Assembly (NCBI RefSeq): GCF_020907245.1
Contig: NZ_JAJJWH010000019.1
Span: 1 to 64,000, forward strand
Direction of reading: 5' to 3'
DNA length: 64,000 bases
DNA from: Pontibacter harenae
Lineage (GTDB): Bacteria > Bacteroidota > Bacteroidia > Cytophagales > Hymenobacteraceae
Made by a program: the position numbers and the translations under genes. This document shows positions 54,564 through 64,000 of the stretch, piece after piece. Position 1 is the first letter of the stretch, and each line of letters opens with the position of its first letter. Under the pieces are notes generated by a model. The model did not search any database, was not told where the DNA came from, and saw only the letters and a program-made list of their open reading frames with translations.

Positions 54564-57500
54564 CTATTGGGCAATTTTAATTTGTCTTAGCCCCGTACGG
54601 CCATAAAATGTAGGAAAATACATGAGGGAAGCCTTTGCTGGGTTTAACGTATAGATACCATTATAGCGTGGCTGCAGTTTAATGCTATAAGTATATTTTC
54701 CTCTCTTCAGGCTGTTACTAAAAATGGCTACTTTATGGCGAAAGTATTCTCGGTGCACCTCGGCAGAGCCATATCTGAATCCAACTTTTTCCTCGTAAGA
54801 GCAGCCTGCAGGTATAGGCACTTCTATCATAATGTAATCTGCATCGGCCTTTACTTCTACCTCCACGATCATCTCTACTGCCTCTCCAGCTTTAAGAGCC
54901 GCTTCCGTACCCTTGCCTTTGAAAGAGGTATTTACTATAAAATCATTTTGCACTGCTTGCGGCGCCTGCACCCACTCCGTTTGGTAAGCCGTGAAAAACA
55001 ATGGCTGATTTCCCTGCTTCTGCACCACCAGTGCTTGCGATGGCATAAAGGTGGTATCGAGCGGAAAATTAGTTGCTTCAATAGCTACCGCCCCTGCTAG
55101 TTGTAGCTTTGTTCCCCGTAGCTCTCCCTCGTTAGTCAACAAATCAGGAAGCAGCGTTTCCAGAATACGTGCCGACTCGTATGTATTGCGCCAGTAGCCT
55201 GAGCCTCGCTCATTCAAAAGGTAAGCCTGTATTTGCTGTAGCTCCCGTTCATGGCCTCCGAGTGCTTTCAATATATCATAGGCGAGTAAGGTGTTCGAGA
55301 TGCTGTTGTTGAAGAGGCTATACTTCTGTTCTCCCCAATACAGGCCACCCAGCATGGTTTGCCGCTTATACTTTTGTAGCGTGTCCAGTTGCACTGGCAT
55401 TTCGAGTTTTTGGCGGAGGCGTGTCAACCGCAACTGGTCTTCGAGTGTCAGCTTTTTCCACTTCTCCAGTTCCAGTACATAGCGCTTATAATCTACGTTG
55501 GCGATTAAGGCATAAAGTGTTTCCAGCGCACGCAGTTTATCAGTTGCCGCTGCCGATTCTAATCTGTATACCAGCTCCTTAACCAGTTGCTCTTCGTTGT
55601 GCTTCGGACCATAATTCTCCTGCCGTGCCATTTGCAGCGCCTCGCTTACGTGGCTGCTGATCCAGTAGTAAAAGTTGCCTCGCTCCCACCAACTCCAGCC
55701 ACCAGATGCCAATTGCGTTTTCTCCAGGTGTTTCACCAGCTTTCGTACATCCCTATCGTGCTTAAACTCCTGCCCTAACTGCTCTCTTATGCGCTTTTCG
55801 TACAGCAGCGCTTTTAGTTTAGAGGCGGCTTGCTCGCTGCACCAGTATTCGTACTTATGCAGTTTGTCAATTTCGTCCAGCATCACATCCAGCAGGCTGC
55901 CCTGCACATGCATTTTTACAGGCCCTTTCTGCTGATCGAAGGAAAGTGTAAGCGTAGTGTCGTTGTGGAGTTGCAGAAATGTTCCCGTTGTTTCATAAAC
56001 TCCCTTCGGATACACCTTAACGAAGCGTCGCTCGCCGTCGCTGAAGCCATTTGGCTGCTGCAGCGCATAAAGCACCTCCAGCGAATCTGGTGCCATGGCA
56101 GGAGCGGTTATGGTCAAAGTATCTACCGATACGCGATTCAATTGCTGCTGCTGTGCCCGCACCTGCTTTCCTTCCACTTCAAAACGAGTACTGATTTGAC
56201 TGCTATCGGGCAGGTAGTTCATCACTTTGCCGATTACCTGCGCCTGGTCGCCTTCAATTAAAAAGCGGGGCAGGCTGACTGTCGCCATCATCGCCTTAAA
56301 CGACTTGATGCTTGTACTAAAGATGCCGCTGCGCTTTTTATAGTCCATACCCAAGATGTAGGTATTCCAGCTTGTTACATCATCGGGAAACTTTGTTTTG
56401 AAGCTTGCTTTGCCGTTGCGGTCAGTTACAAGGCGCGGCTGCCAAAATGCATAATCAGAAAAGTTGCTGCGGATGCCGCTGTTGTCACCAGCAGGCAGTT
56501 CAGCCATTAGTTGGTTGTTGGCAGCTTTTTTAGTTGTGATGATTGTAACCCCTTCCGCTCCTGCCGAACCGTACAAAGAGGTTGCCTCCGCGCCTTTTAA
56601 TATCTTGACAGATGCAATGTTAGATGCATCCAAATCTGTCATTTTCCCACTAAACGGAACACCATCTACTATAAGCAAAGGTGCTGCATCTGCTACCGTA
56701 CTCACTCCGCGAATTTGCACACCTGCTGCTCGCCCTTGTAGTACAGTTGCTACGCTTCCTGTCACTTCTCTTCTTTCCTGTGTTCCGTAGCCCACTACCA
56801 CTACCTCCTGCAAGGCCTGCGTGTCTTCTGGCAGCTTTATGTTTATCCTGTCGCGTCCGTTTATAGCCTCTTCCTCTGCTGAAAAACCAATGAAGCTAAA
56901 AACTAACATGCCGTTTGTAGGAGCATTTATGGTATAGTTTCCGTTCATATCGGTAAGTGTACCAATGTTAGTGCCCTTCAGCACCACAGATACGCCAGGC
57001 AAAGGATCTCTATCATTCTTGCTAGTTACTTGCCCCCTAACTACATGAGCATAGTAACTGCTGCCACTCGTGTAAGTATAATGCGTGGCTTGCGCTGTTC
57101 GCAGCTGTTGCATTTGCTCCAGATCTAAATTCTTTACCCGTTTGCGCTGCTGCTCTATTCTGCTTCTGATGATCTGCTGCAGTTCCAGGCTTTGCGCATC
57201 GGGCTGCTGCAGCTCTTGTGCTGTAAATAAAAGCTGTGTCTGTCCGTTTGCCTGAACTGTAAACTTTCTGGCTACATAAGTGCTATCCCCGAAAAGGAGA
57301 ACTAGCTTGTAAGAATGCGGCTCTAGTCGGTGAAGGAGCCGATTGCTGCTGTTGTAAATTTTGAGAGAATCTGTCCTGCCTTCCCCGATAAGCAACAATA
57401 GCTCAGGCTGCTTTCTCAAAGAAGTATCAAGCTCCCAACCCAAACGACCATATCCTGCAGGTGTAGACCAACTATTAGAAGTATAAAGGTTTTGGAAAAG

Positions 57501-60401
57501 ACTTTTATACTGTGCCTGCTCCCATGCCTCTGTTACACGTGCATCGGTTAGCGCCTCGTGTCTGAGGAGTTCTGGACCTAAAGGCTTTTTATCCCAAATG
57601 GGTAAAGACAACAAGTGCCCTGCTCCCAACAGACTCTGCCGCTGCCTTAGGAGCCCGTCCTCGAAAAGATAAGTGTAGCCAGGCTCCATCAGGAAGTTAG
57701 TGGTAAAGCGGCCCAGCCGATGATATTGCATAAAGCTTGGTGAAAACGGCCCCACCAGCAGACTGTTGTACCTGTAGTCCCTTTGCTGATAGCCGTATCG
57801 CCTGTTATTTTCAGGTTTAAGCAGATGAATACGCTGGCCCTGTTTCAGGTAAGTATAATCTGTGCCATAGTTTTGCTCTACTCTAAAGAAATACTTCGAA
57901 AGTGCCTGCTGCTCTAACAAGTTAAACTTCTTCTTTTCTGCTTTAAAAGCATCATCAGTTGGCTTGGTAATATCAGCACTCAGTACCAGCTTCTGGCCGT
58001 GGCGCAGGTAAATACTGTCCAGGGTAATTAGTTTATCAGTAGTGCGCAATTTAAGTGTGTGGAAGCCACTATCTGCAGCAAAAGAATAAGCAGGCAACAC
58101 ATCAGTTTGGGAGAAGTAAACAGGCACTTCGTCCAGGTACACCACGTGCACAGGCACTACCCTTCCCGAATCCACCACAAACGGAGAAACCTGCGTCAGG
58201 CTGTCCTTCACATAAGCATAATCCGTAAAAATGCCCTGCTTCGGATACAGGAAATTATAGCAGGCAATGCTATCAAGGCCCATGCGGCGGCTCCAGTAGT
58301 CCCAATCCATAAGCTTACTACCGCGTGGGTCAGCATCTGCTATTTCTAGCTCGCGGTAAGGTTTCTGCCCCTTGAATTTATTCCAACTTGGCAGAGAAGG
58401 CAGGTTCTGATTCTGAAATTTGGAAGTGATGGCATAGGCTGTAAGATCGGCGTTGGCTACAGGCTTGCCCTCAGCATTCGTAAGTGCCACCGTTAGTTCG
58501 GCCTCCTGCCCTGGGTACACCACCTGCGGCGCCTCCACTGCCACGTTTAAGGTATACTTATAATGCGGAGCCGACTCTTTTAGCTCCTGCATGGTTCCGC
58601 CCCACACATACCGCACGGCTACAAAATAAGGCTTCTCTCCACGCACTTTCTGCTGGTAGGCAAATGTTGCATCCTTGCCCTGACCGCGTGCCACCAGTTT
58701 TTCACCCCGATACACATAGTACCAATAAGGCAGCCGCTGCGGATTCTGCAATCCAAAATATAGTGTATCGGCGGTTCGTTCGCTGTATGTCTGAAAGGAT
58801 GGCTTCTCTTCTGTCGCATCACATTCTTCTGTCAGTTCGCCAGAGGTTACTTCATAGGTTTCGGCAAAGGCATTTAGAGGCACAAGAGCAGGTAATTCTA
58901 TTTGCTGATGCAGCAGTTCCTCATAGTCGGTGGAGTAAGCGGATACCGTCGCTGTTCTCGGCTTGGACTCCTTACCTTCCAGGTATTCAACCAACAGACT
59001 ATCCTGCTGCAGCACAAAACGCAAGCGGCCCTGCGTGTGCAGGTAAGATGCTCTCTTTGTTTTGGAGTTGCTTTCATTACTGCTGTTCAGGAAGTTTGCA
59101 TTTACTGTATAATCTACAAAGGCATTTGGCAAAGCAGTGTCTGGCAAAATGATGGTGGTTTCGCCCATGGCATAGAGCGGCTGCTCGTGCACCCACAGCG
59201 TGTCGGGTATAAAAACTTGCTGCTGCTTTATTTTGTTTACACGATTAGCCAGCACCACCAACTGCACCCTTGCATCCATCAGGTTTAAGCCGTTGGCATC
59301 GGTGCCACGCACATAAATCTGGTTTTGTACACCTTGGTAATGCTTATCATGCTCCAGACGCAAGGTGTATTTGTTTTCCTTCAGCTCATAATCCTCGTAC
59401 TTGATGGTAGCCCGCACCACCTGCTGCTTTTGTTTATTCAGCCTGGATAAGCTCAGGTTATAGTTGTAGTCCAGGGTCAGGTTAAGGCTATCGTGCAGGA
59501 TAAATGATCCTTCGTAGGCACCTTTTCGGTAAGGTTCCAGTTGCCCCAGCTTTTTCTCTCCGCCTCTGTAATGAGACAGTCGCAACTGCAAGTCTTCCTT
59601 CAGCGGCTTTCCATTTCGCTTTACAACAAAGGCTTTATAGCGTACTGTATCGCCTGGTTGGTACAGCGGTTTGTTTGTTGCCAAGTAGCCTCTGTATTTG
59701 TAGCCTTTGTCACGGCGGTAATCTTCGTCAAAAATGGCAAACACACTCCGTATCCAGCCCTCTGGCTGACCATGCTGGATTGTTTGCACCACTGCATTGA
59801 TAGGTCTCCAGATGTATTTTATCGGAAAGGAGTTCAGCACCTTTCTTGGCCAGCTTAAGGACGAGTGGTAGCTATAGGTTTCTCTTTTCTCCAGTTCCAG
59901 GTAATAAGTAAAAGCTCCTACGCTTACAGCCAGCAGGCCTTTCTTCGACGTTTTAGAGAGGCGGTAAGTTTGGGTGGAGGCATCGTAATTCGCACGCCTC
60001 TTGTTTACCCTGACTTTAGCACTTTGCACGGGTTTGCCGGCACTATCGTGTACCGTAACAGCCAACGTAGGCTTTGTTTGCAGCAGATTTACCTGCAGGT
60101 TGGTAACCGTTTCTAAACTATATACCAGATTTGGTCCACTGGCGTGCATATATAGGTAGTGGCCCTGCGGCAATTCTTTGCTATAAGACTTTCTGATGGC
60201 AAAAGAATCGACCAGCGTATGGAAAAAGCTTTTGCTGACCACTTCGGGTCCCTGCTTGTAAATCTCAGCAGTTTCCTCGTTTGTGATTTTATAGATATAG
60301 GTATAAGGACTACGGAAATTGGTTTTGGTAAGTCGGCCTTGTGAAAAGCTCAGCAACGGCAACAGAATGAGTAGTAGCGACAGTAGTAGTTTGTTTGGCA
60401 T
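54564..60401 (-). CDS. Alpha-2-macroglobulin-like protein with embedded SusC-type plug domain
   Basis: 1945 residues with a signal peptide (LLLSLLLILLPLLSFSQG). The N-terminal half has macroglobulin-type beta domains, e.g. KPLYQPGDTVRYKAFVVKRNGK (about 245-266). At about 1118-1200 a carboxypeptidase-regulatory fold follows (VRGQVTSKNDRDPLPGVSVV). At about 1200-1295 comes a TonB-receptor plug with the SusC-type LQEVVVVGYGTQERREVTGS and VDGVPF..LKGAEATSLYGSAG. Macroglobulin sequence then resumes (FPDDVTSWNTYILGMD), with a helical thioester-type domain carrying Cys1521-Ser-Glu-Gln1524 (YEYWCSEQAASKL), which fits the CxEQ thioester motif. No TonB barrel is present. Bacterial macroglobulins trap proteases in the periplasm; the reason for the plug is unknown. 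Confidence 0.85.
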   Translation of the reverse strand: MPNKLLLSLLLILLPLLSFSQGRLTKTNFRSPYTYIYKITNEETAEIYKQGPEVVSKSFFHTLVDSFAIRKSYSKELPQGHYLYMHASGPNLVYSLETVTNLQVNLLQTKPTLAVTVHDSAGKPVQSAKVRVNKRRANYDASTQTYRLSKTSKKGLLAVSVGAFTYYLELEKRETYSYHSSLSWPRKVLNSFPIKYIWRPINAVVQTIQHGQPEGWIRSVFAIFDEDYRRDKGYKYRGYLATNKPLYQPGDTVRYKAFVVKRNGKPLKEDLQLRLSHYRGGEKKLGQLEPYRKGAYEGSFILHDSLNLTLDYNYNLSLSRLNKQKQQVVRATIKYEDYELKENKYTLRLEHDKHYQGVQNQIYVRGTDANGLNLMDARVQLVVLANRVNKIKQQQVFIPDTLWVHEQPLYAMGETTIILPDTALPNAFVDYTVNANFLNSSNESNSKTKRASYLHTQGRLRFVLQQDSLLVEYLEGKESKPRTATVSAYSTDYEELLHQQIELPALVPLNAFAETYEVTSGELTEECDATEEKPSFQTYSERTADTLYFGLQNPQRLPYWYYVYRGEKLVARGQGKDATFAYQQKVRGEKPYFVAVRYVWGGTMQELKESAPHYKYTLNVAVEAPQVVYPGQEAELTVALTNAEGKPVANADLTAYAITSKFQNQNLPSLPSWNKFKGQKPYRELEIADADPRGSKLMDWDYWSRRMGLDSIACYNFLYPKQGIFTDYAYVKDSLTQVSPFVVDSGRVVPVHVVYLDEVPVYFSQTDVLPAYSFAADSGFHTLKLRTTDKLITLDSIYLRHGQKLVLSADITKPTDDAFKAEKKKFNLLEQQALSKYFFRVEQNYGTDYTYLKQGQRIHLLKPENNRRYGYQQRDYRYNSLLVGPFSPSFMQYHRLGRFTTNFLMEPGYTYLFEDGLLRQRQSLLGAGHLLSLPIWDKKPLGPELLRHEALTDARVTEAWEQAQYKSLFQNLYTSNSWSTPAGYGRLGWELDTSLRKQPELLLLIGEGRTDSLKIYNSSNRLLHRLEPHSYKLVLLFGDSTYVARKFTVQANGQTQLLFTAQELQQPDAQSLELQQIIRSRIEQQRKRVKNLDLEQMQQLRTAQATHYTYTSGSSYYAHVVRGQVTSKNDRDPLPGVSVVLKGTNIGTLTDMNGNYTINAPTNGMLVFSFIGFSAEEEAINGRDRINIKLPEDTQALQEVVVVGYGTQERREVTGSVATVLQGRAAGVQIRGVSTVADAAPLLIVDGVPFSGKMTDLDASNIASVKILKGAEATSLYGSAGAEGVTIITTKKAANNQLMAELPAGDNSGIRSNFSDYAFWQPRLVTDRNGKASFKTKFPDDVTSWNTYILGMDYKKRSGIFSTSIKSFKAMMATVSLPRFLIEGDQAQVIGKVMNYLPDSSQISTRFEVEGKQVRAQQQQLNRVSVDTLTITAPAMAPDSLEVLYALQQPNGFSDGERRFVKVYPKGVYETTGTFLQLHNDTTLTLSFDQQKGPVKMHVQGSLLDVMLDEIDKLHKYEYWCSEQAASKLKALLYEKRIREQLGQEFKHDRDVRKLVKHLEKTQLASGGWSWWERGNFYYWISSHVSEALQMARQENYGPKHNEEQLVKELVYRLESAAATDKLRALETLYALIANVDYKRYVLELEKWKKLTLEDQLRLTRLRQKLEMPVQLDTLQKYKRQTMLGGLYWGEQKYSLFNNSISNTLLAYDILKALGGHERELQQIQAYLLNERGSGYWRNTYESARILETLLPDLLTNEGELRGTKLQLAGAVAIEATNFPLDTTFMPSQALVVQKQGNQPLFFTAYQTEWVQAPQAVQNDFIVNTSFKGKGTEAALKAGEAVEMIVEVEVKADADYIMIEVPIPAGCSYEEKVGFRYGSAEVHREYFRHKVAIFSNSLKRGKYTYSIKLQPRYNGIYTLNPAKASLMYFPTFYGRTGLRQIKIAQ

Positions 60402-60888
60402 GACGTGCGTGTTTACACATCAATATACAAATTTTTAAATATTAATGCCTTCATAAGTTATTTATCCACAGCATTAAGAGAAATGAGCCTTCGTTAAAGA
60501 AGTACCTGTTTACCAAACAATAAGCATTAGAGCTTTTAAGATTGATAATCAAAAAAGGATCTTTATACCTGATTGAAGTCAGTTCAACTATCTGTTTGCA
60601 AGTACTTAAACAGCCGTATGCTCCCTGCAAAAATCCAACTAACAATAAAGAGCTAATCGAAAGAAACAGGAGCAATTAGAACATAAAAACCGCCTCATTT
60701 GAAATTCGAGGCAATAGAGATCATTCTACTCCAAAGCTATTCCTGCTAACATCACCAAAAGGTACAATTTAATAACAGAATCACAGTAGAGTAAAACTGT
60801 AGAGACATACGTATATATTGGTATTTAAACTGAATACAGCAGCTTTATTTATTTACTTTGAATCAAGCAAATCTAAACCCTAAGCATT
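60402..60888. other. Intergenic, no credible gene
   Basis: About 490 bases between the macroglobulin-like gene (minus) and the STAS-like gene (plus). A weak hairpin with GCCTC/GAGGC ends lies near 60690-60712. A 74-codon minus-strand frame here lacks any family character and is not called. Confidence 0.45.
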
Positions 60889-61263
60889 ATGGAAATCACG
60901 AAGCATACATACCAGAACCAGCACATTACCATTGTTGAAGGATTAATCAAACGTGAAGAGTTTCAAACTATAAAGGAGACGCTAAACAAAGTACCTGACA
61001 CGCTTATGCGGCAGGTTTGGATAGATTGTACGCACGTACAGAACATCAGCACGACCAAATTATGTTTTAGCGATTTCATCAGCAAGCTTTTAGAATTGCG
61101 TGCCGACAACACGGATGTATTGCTCTTCGGCCTCAATAGCAGTACGAAAACTATGTTTAAGCTTTTGAAAACGGATCATCTATTTAAGATGGTATCAACT
61201 CTGGAAGAAGCTTATCTACAGATGGGAACAAGGCAGGAACTGGAAACAGAAGCTACTGTGTAA
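60889..61263 (+). CDS. STAS-domain-like protein (anti-anti-sigma type)
   Basis: 124 residues with the alternating strand/helix order of STAS domains: ITIVEGLI strand, a helix, QVWIDCTHVQNIS (the strand and turn where SpoIIAA-type proteins carry the phosphorylated Ser/Thr), a helix with TTKLCFSDFISKLLELRAD, the strand TDVLLFGLNSSTKTMF and a final LFKMVSTLEEAYLQ. Ser or Thr in NISTTK could be the regulatory site. No serine kinase or phosphatase partner is nearby. It may be distantly related in fold to the three small proteins at 23967-29343. Confidence 0.75.
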   Translation: MEITKHTYQNQHITIVEGLIKREEFQTIKETLNKVPDTLMRQVWIDCTHVQNISTTKLCFSDFISKLLELRADNTDVLLFGLNSSTKTMFKLLKTDHLFKMVSTLEEAYLQMGTRQELETEATV

Positions 61264-61345
61264 GGCAAAAAACGGTATGTAGACCTAGCATTAAAGCGAC
61301 ACTCGGAGAAAGAATGTATCTAGGGTTGAAATTTAAAAGAGAGAT

Positions 61346-62662
61346 ATGAAGAAGATACAACTACTATGGGTGATGCTGTTTTTGCTATTTACAGCTTGCT
61401 CTGAAGAAGATAGTGATACCATTGGAAACGAAGCGGGCGTTGAAATACCTGCCAGTGCTATTACAAAGCTAGAGACAGCGCAGGACCTTAATATGCTGCT
61501 CCAAAACATAGGCGATGCACAATATGTGCTTTTGGGTGAAGCCTCACATGGCACCTCTGAGTTTTATACCTGGCGTGCCGAAATAACCAAACGACTGATT
61601 CAGGAGAAAGGCTTTACGCTGATAGGTGTAGAAGGCGACTGGCCTGATGCTTATGAGGTAAATAGGTATGTTAGGGGCAATAGCAACGCCAACAGCGCCA
61701 GAGAAGCCCTACAGGCTTTTAACAGATGGCCTACCTGGATGTGGGCTAATACCGAAATAGAAGACCTGACTGAATGGCTTCGGGCTTACAACACACAGAA
61801 CCCTTCCGACATGGTAGGCTTTTATGGCCTGGATGTGTACAGTCTCTGGGAATCAATGGAGGAAGTGCAGCGGTACTTAAACCAAACAGACCTCAATGCA
61901 GCTCAGGCAGCTTCAGCGGCGTTGCAGTGCTTTGCGCCTTACAACCGTAACGAAAGCGCGTATGCAGCTGCTACCCTAAATTCTGGAGCCAATTGCACCG
62001 ATGAACTAGAGCAGTTACTGGAGGTGGTACAGGAAAGAGTAGCCGCAAGCCCAGCCAGAGATGAGGAAGCCTTTAACGCCATTCAGAATGCAAGAGCAGC
62101 CTTAAATTCTGAACGTTACTTTAGAGCCTCTGCCCGAAGCAGCTCCAATTCTTGGAACATCCGTGACAGACACATGATGGAAACCATCAATCAGCTGGTA
62201 GAGCAGCATGGCTTAGATGCCAAAATAGTTGTGTGGGAGCATAACACCCACGTAGGCGATGCCCGCTATACCGATATGGCCGACGCAGGCATGGTGAATG
62301 TGGGGCAACTGGTTAGAGAAGAGCACGGCCAAGGAAATTCTTATATAGTAGGATTTGGTACTTACGAAGGAACTGTAATTGCCGCACAAGCCTGGGGAAG
62401 CCCCTTAATAGAAATGCGTATACCCGAAGCCCAACCTGGCAGTTGGGAAGCCATTCTGCAAAGGCATCAGCCAGAAGATAAAATAGTACTGCTGGAAGGG
62501 CTAAGGCAAGACCAGAAGTTTTTGCAAAGGCGTGGTCATAGAGCCATAGGCGTAAGCTACAACCCAAGCAACGAGCAAGGCAACTATGTGCCAACTGTTT
62601 TGCCCATGCGCTATGATGCTTTTATATTTATCGAGGAGACAACAGCTTTACATCCTCTTTAA
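61346..62662 (+). CDS. Erythromycin-esterase-like lipoprotein
   Basis: 438 residues with a lipoprotein signal (LFLLFTACSEED, Cys18; the acidic residues after Cys are typical of Bacteroidota lipoproteins). The domain is the erythromycin esterase/EreA-like fold: LLGEASHGTSEFYTWRAEI with His68, GVEGDWPDAYEVNRYV with Glu96 and WEHNTHVGDAR near 300. Family members include macrolide esterases, but many chromosomal copies are of unknown substrate. The surface or periplasmic location and the lack of a resistance context argue against calling it a resistance gene. Monocistronic with its own terminator. Confidence 0.88.
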   Translation: MKKIQLLWVMLFLLFTACSEEDSDTIGNEAGVEIPASAITKLETAQDLNMLLQNIGDAQYVLLGEASHGTSEFYTWRAEITKRLIQEKGFTLIGVEGDWPDAYEVNRYVRGNSNANSAREALQAFNRWPTWMWANTEIEDLTEWLRAYNTQNPSDMVGFYGLDVYSLWESMEEVQRYLNQTDLNAAQAASAALQCFAPYNRNESAYAAATLNSGANCTDELEQLLEVVQERVAASPARDEEAFNAIQNARAALNSERYFRASARSSSNSWNIRDRHMMETINQLVEQHGLDAKIVVWEHNTHVGDARYTDMADAGMVNVGQLVREEHGQGNSYIVGFGTYEGTVIAAQAWGSPLIEMRIPEAQPGSWEAILQRHQPEDKIVLLEGLRQDQKFLQRRGHRAIGVSYNPSNEQGNYVPTVLPMRYDAFIFIEETTALHPL

Positions 62663-62707
62663 ATAATCAGAATCATATAAATTACTGTTTTCATAGTTTC
62701 TGCTAAT

Positions 62708-62743
62708 ACAAAGGGCTGGCTAATATCTTCGCCAGCCCTTTGT
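62708..62743. terminator. Bidirectional terminator between the esterase-like gene and alaA
   Basis: ACAAAGGGCTGGC (62708-62720) pairs with GCCAGCCCTTTGT (62731-62743), followed by TTATTT, between converging genes. Confidence 0.92.
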
Positions 62744-62773
62744 TTATTTCTGATGTGAAAGATAATGTGCCCC

Positions 62774-64000
62774 TTACACTACCGCCAGCTTTTTAGAAAA
62801 GCCCGAAGATGATGATTTTCCTTTATAATATTCCAGAAACAGGGCAAGCCTGTTAAGGGTATCATTCAGTTCCTCTAGCGCAGGCAGGTATACCACCCTA
62901 AAATGATCTGGCTTCTGCCAGTTAAAGCCGCTACCCTGCACCAGCAACACATGCTGCTCACACAAAAAATCAAGCACAAACTGCTGATCGTCCTGAATGT
63001 TAAACTTCTTTACATCAATCTTTGGAAACATGTAGAACGCACCTTTAGGTTTTGTACAGGTAATGCCAGGTATAGCCGTGAGTTTTTCATAGCATAAATC
63101 GCGCTGGCGGCGCAGCCTACCACCTGGCAAAACCAAATCGGCTATACTTTGATAACCTCCCAATGCTGTTTGTATAACAAATTGGGCAGGAGCATTGCTA
63201 CATAAGCGCATGCTAGCCAGCACATTCAGTCCCTCTATATATGATTTACCCTCTGCTTTGTTGCCACTTATCACTACCCAACCAGCCCTAAAACCTGCCG
63301 CACGATAGTTTTTAGATAAGCCGCTGAATGTCAGGAAAAGCACATCTTCGGAAAGCGCGGCTGTAGAAACATGCACCGTATCATCGTAGAGAATCTTATC
63401 ATATATCTCATCAGAAAACACAATCAAATTGTGCTTTTCTGCCAGGCGCACAATTTTCTCAAGCACCTCTGTGGGGTAAACAGCACCAGTGGGGTTATTA
63501 GGGTTGATGACCACAATGCCTTTAGTGCGGCTCGTGATTTTACGCTCCATATCCTCCAAGTCAGGATACCAATCCGATTCTTCATCGCAGATATAATGCA
63601 CGGCCTTGCCACCCGAAAGCGTAACAGCAGCGGTCCAAAGCGGATAATCAGGAGAAGGAATTAAAATTTCATCGCCATCGTCTAGTAGCGCCTGCATCGA
63701 AAGCAAAATGAGTTCACTTACGCCATTGCCTACAATTATATCATCTATCTGCACATCTCTGATGTTTTTGCTTTGGCTGTAGTGCATAATAGCTTTACGG
63801 GCCGCAAAAAGACCTTTTGACTCTGTGTAGCCTTGCGCATTGCGCAGGTTCAGAATCATGTCGTGTATTATCTCGTCAGGTGTATCGAAACCGAATGGCG
63901 CAGGATTACCGATATTAAGCTTCGTGATTTTATATCCATGACGCTCCAGTTCCTGCGCCTTCTCAAATATTGGCCCACGTATTTCGTAAAACACATTGTC
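62774..64000 (-). CDS. alaA: Alanine-synthesising aminotransferase AlaA-type (cut by window edge)
   Basis: At least 408 codons, running off the right edge. The frame continues upstream of the GTG at 63994 with Asp-Asn, matching the E. coli AlaA N-terminus around YDIRGP, so the true start lies outside the window. Fold type I PLP enzyme converting pyruvate and glutamate to alanine and 2-oxoglutarate. Conserved blocks: LNIGNPAPFGFDTPDEI, NGVSELILLSMQALL, VINPNNPTGAVYP, FSDEIYDKILYDD, the PLP lysine in GLSKNYRAAGFRAGW, and CSNAPAQFVIQTALGG. The close overall match to AlaA makes alanine the likely product. Confidence 0.93.
   Translation of the reverse strand, partial: DNVFYEIRGPIFEKAQELERHGYKITKLNIGNPAPFGFDTPDEIIHDMILNLRNAQGYTESKGLFAARKAIMHYSQSKNIRDVQIDDIIVGNGVSELILLSMQALLDDGDEILIPSPDYPLWTAAVTLSGGKAVHYICDEESDWYPDLEDMERKITSRTKGIVVINPNNPTGAVYPTEVLEKIVRLAEKHNLIVFSDEIYDKILYDDTVHVSTAALSEDVLFLTFSGLSKNYRAAGFRAGWVVISGNKAEGKSYIEGLNVLASMRLCSNAPAQFVIQTALGGYQSIADLVLPGGRLRRQRDLCYEKLTAIPGITCTKPKGAFYMFPKIDVKKFNIQDDQQFVLDFLCEQHVLLVQGSGFNWQKPDHFRVVYLPALEELNDTLNRLALFLEYYKGKSSSSGFSKKLAVV

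Noticed and set aside
58484..59152. 222-codon plus-strand frame inside the macroglobulin-like gene
   Set aside because: Antisense shadow of a long, motif-rich gene; His/Pro/Arg-rich product without recognisable domains.
60451..60675. 74-codon minus-strand frame with a hydrophobic start
   Set aside because: No family match, no convincing initiation context and AT-rich composition; more likely chance in an intergenic region.

Overview
The window reads as a chromosomal segment of a Bacteroidota bacterium, most likely a Cytophagales member close to Hymenobacteraceae (Pontibacter-like). This is an inference from gene content: a type B type IX secretion (T9SS) sorting domain, a PorE-like TPR/PD40/CRD/OmpA protein, an ECF sigma factor with a FecR-type anti-sigma fragment, a SusC-type plug domain, fused IcmF, and moderate GC with AT-rich intergenic stretches. 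No rRNA, tRNA, CRISPR array, insertion sequence or phage module was found. Most of the window is ordinary chromosome, with short accessory islands.

Layout. 1-4768: a minus-strand sugar-scavenging cluster with the 5' end of galactokinase, a GH2 enzyme, a signal-peptide gene remnant, a GH43 enzyme and a GH5-like lipoprotein. 5248-6283: an ECF sigma factor followed by an 85-residue FecR N-terminal fragment. 6894-10931: citrate synthase, converging on queE plus a PorE-like gene. 11165-15096: an Ile/Thr-rich leader peptide with mutually exclusive hairpins, then aspartate kinase, homoserine kinase and threonine synthase, which looks like a complete attenuated threonine operon. 15282-23009: folD, lepA, a PAS-LuxR regulator, the fused mutase IcmF, and a 43-residue small protein with its own terminator. 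23279-30156: FKBP isomerase, glutamate dehydrogenase, M61 peptidase and an NlpC/P60 hydrolase, interleaved with three divergent paralogues of one small cytoplasmic family. 30287-37648: two interrupted genes, DUF2147, a GreA-like protein, a T9SS type B substrate, an orphan cytochrome oxidase subunit III and a YceI-like protein. 37820-42880: ligA, a LytS/LytR-type two-component pair and dapA. 42968-46098: an arsenic operon (arsR, arsI, metallophosphoesterase, ACR3) with a candidate operator. 46638-51084: a giant kinase-like/UDPGP fusion with a GalU-like enzyme. 51371-53911: a divergent cluster of four predicted disordered proteins. 54564-60401: an alpha-2-macroglobulin-like protein with an embedded SusC-type plug. 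60889-64000: STAS-like protein, erythromycin-esterase-like lipoprotein and alaA (cut by the window edge).

The best candidates for undescribed biology are the Tyr/Arg-rich disordered-protein divergon (51371-53911), the alpha-2-macroglobulin/TonB-plug chimera (54564-60401), the reversed-order sugar kinase-like/nucleotidyltransferase fusion (46638-49973), the Ile/Thr attenuator (11165-11370), and the DUF4920 gene broken by a stop plus a +1 shift at its conserved Cys motif (37147-37648). Long, nearly perfect palindromes mark many gene ends and are probably bidirectional terminators.
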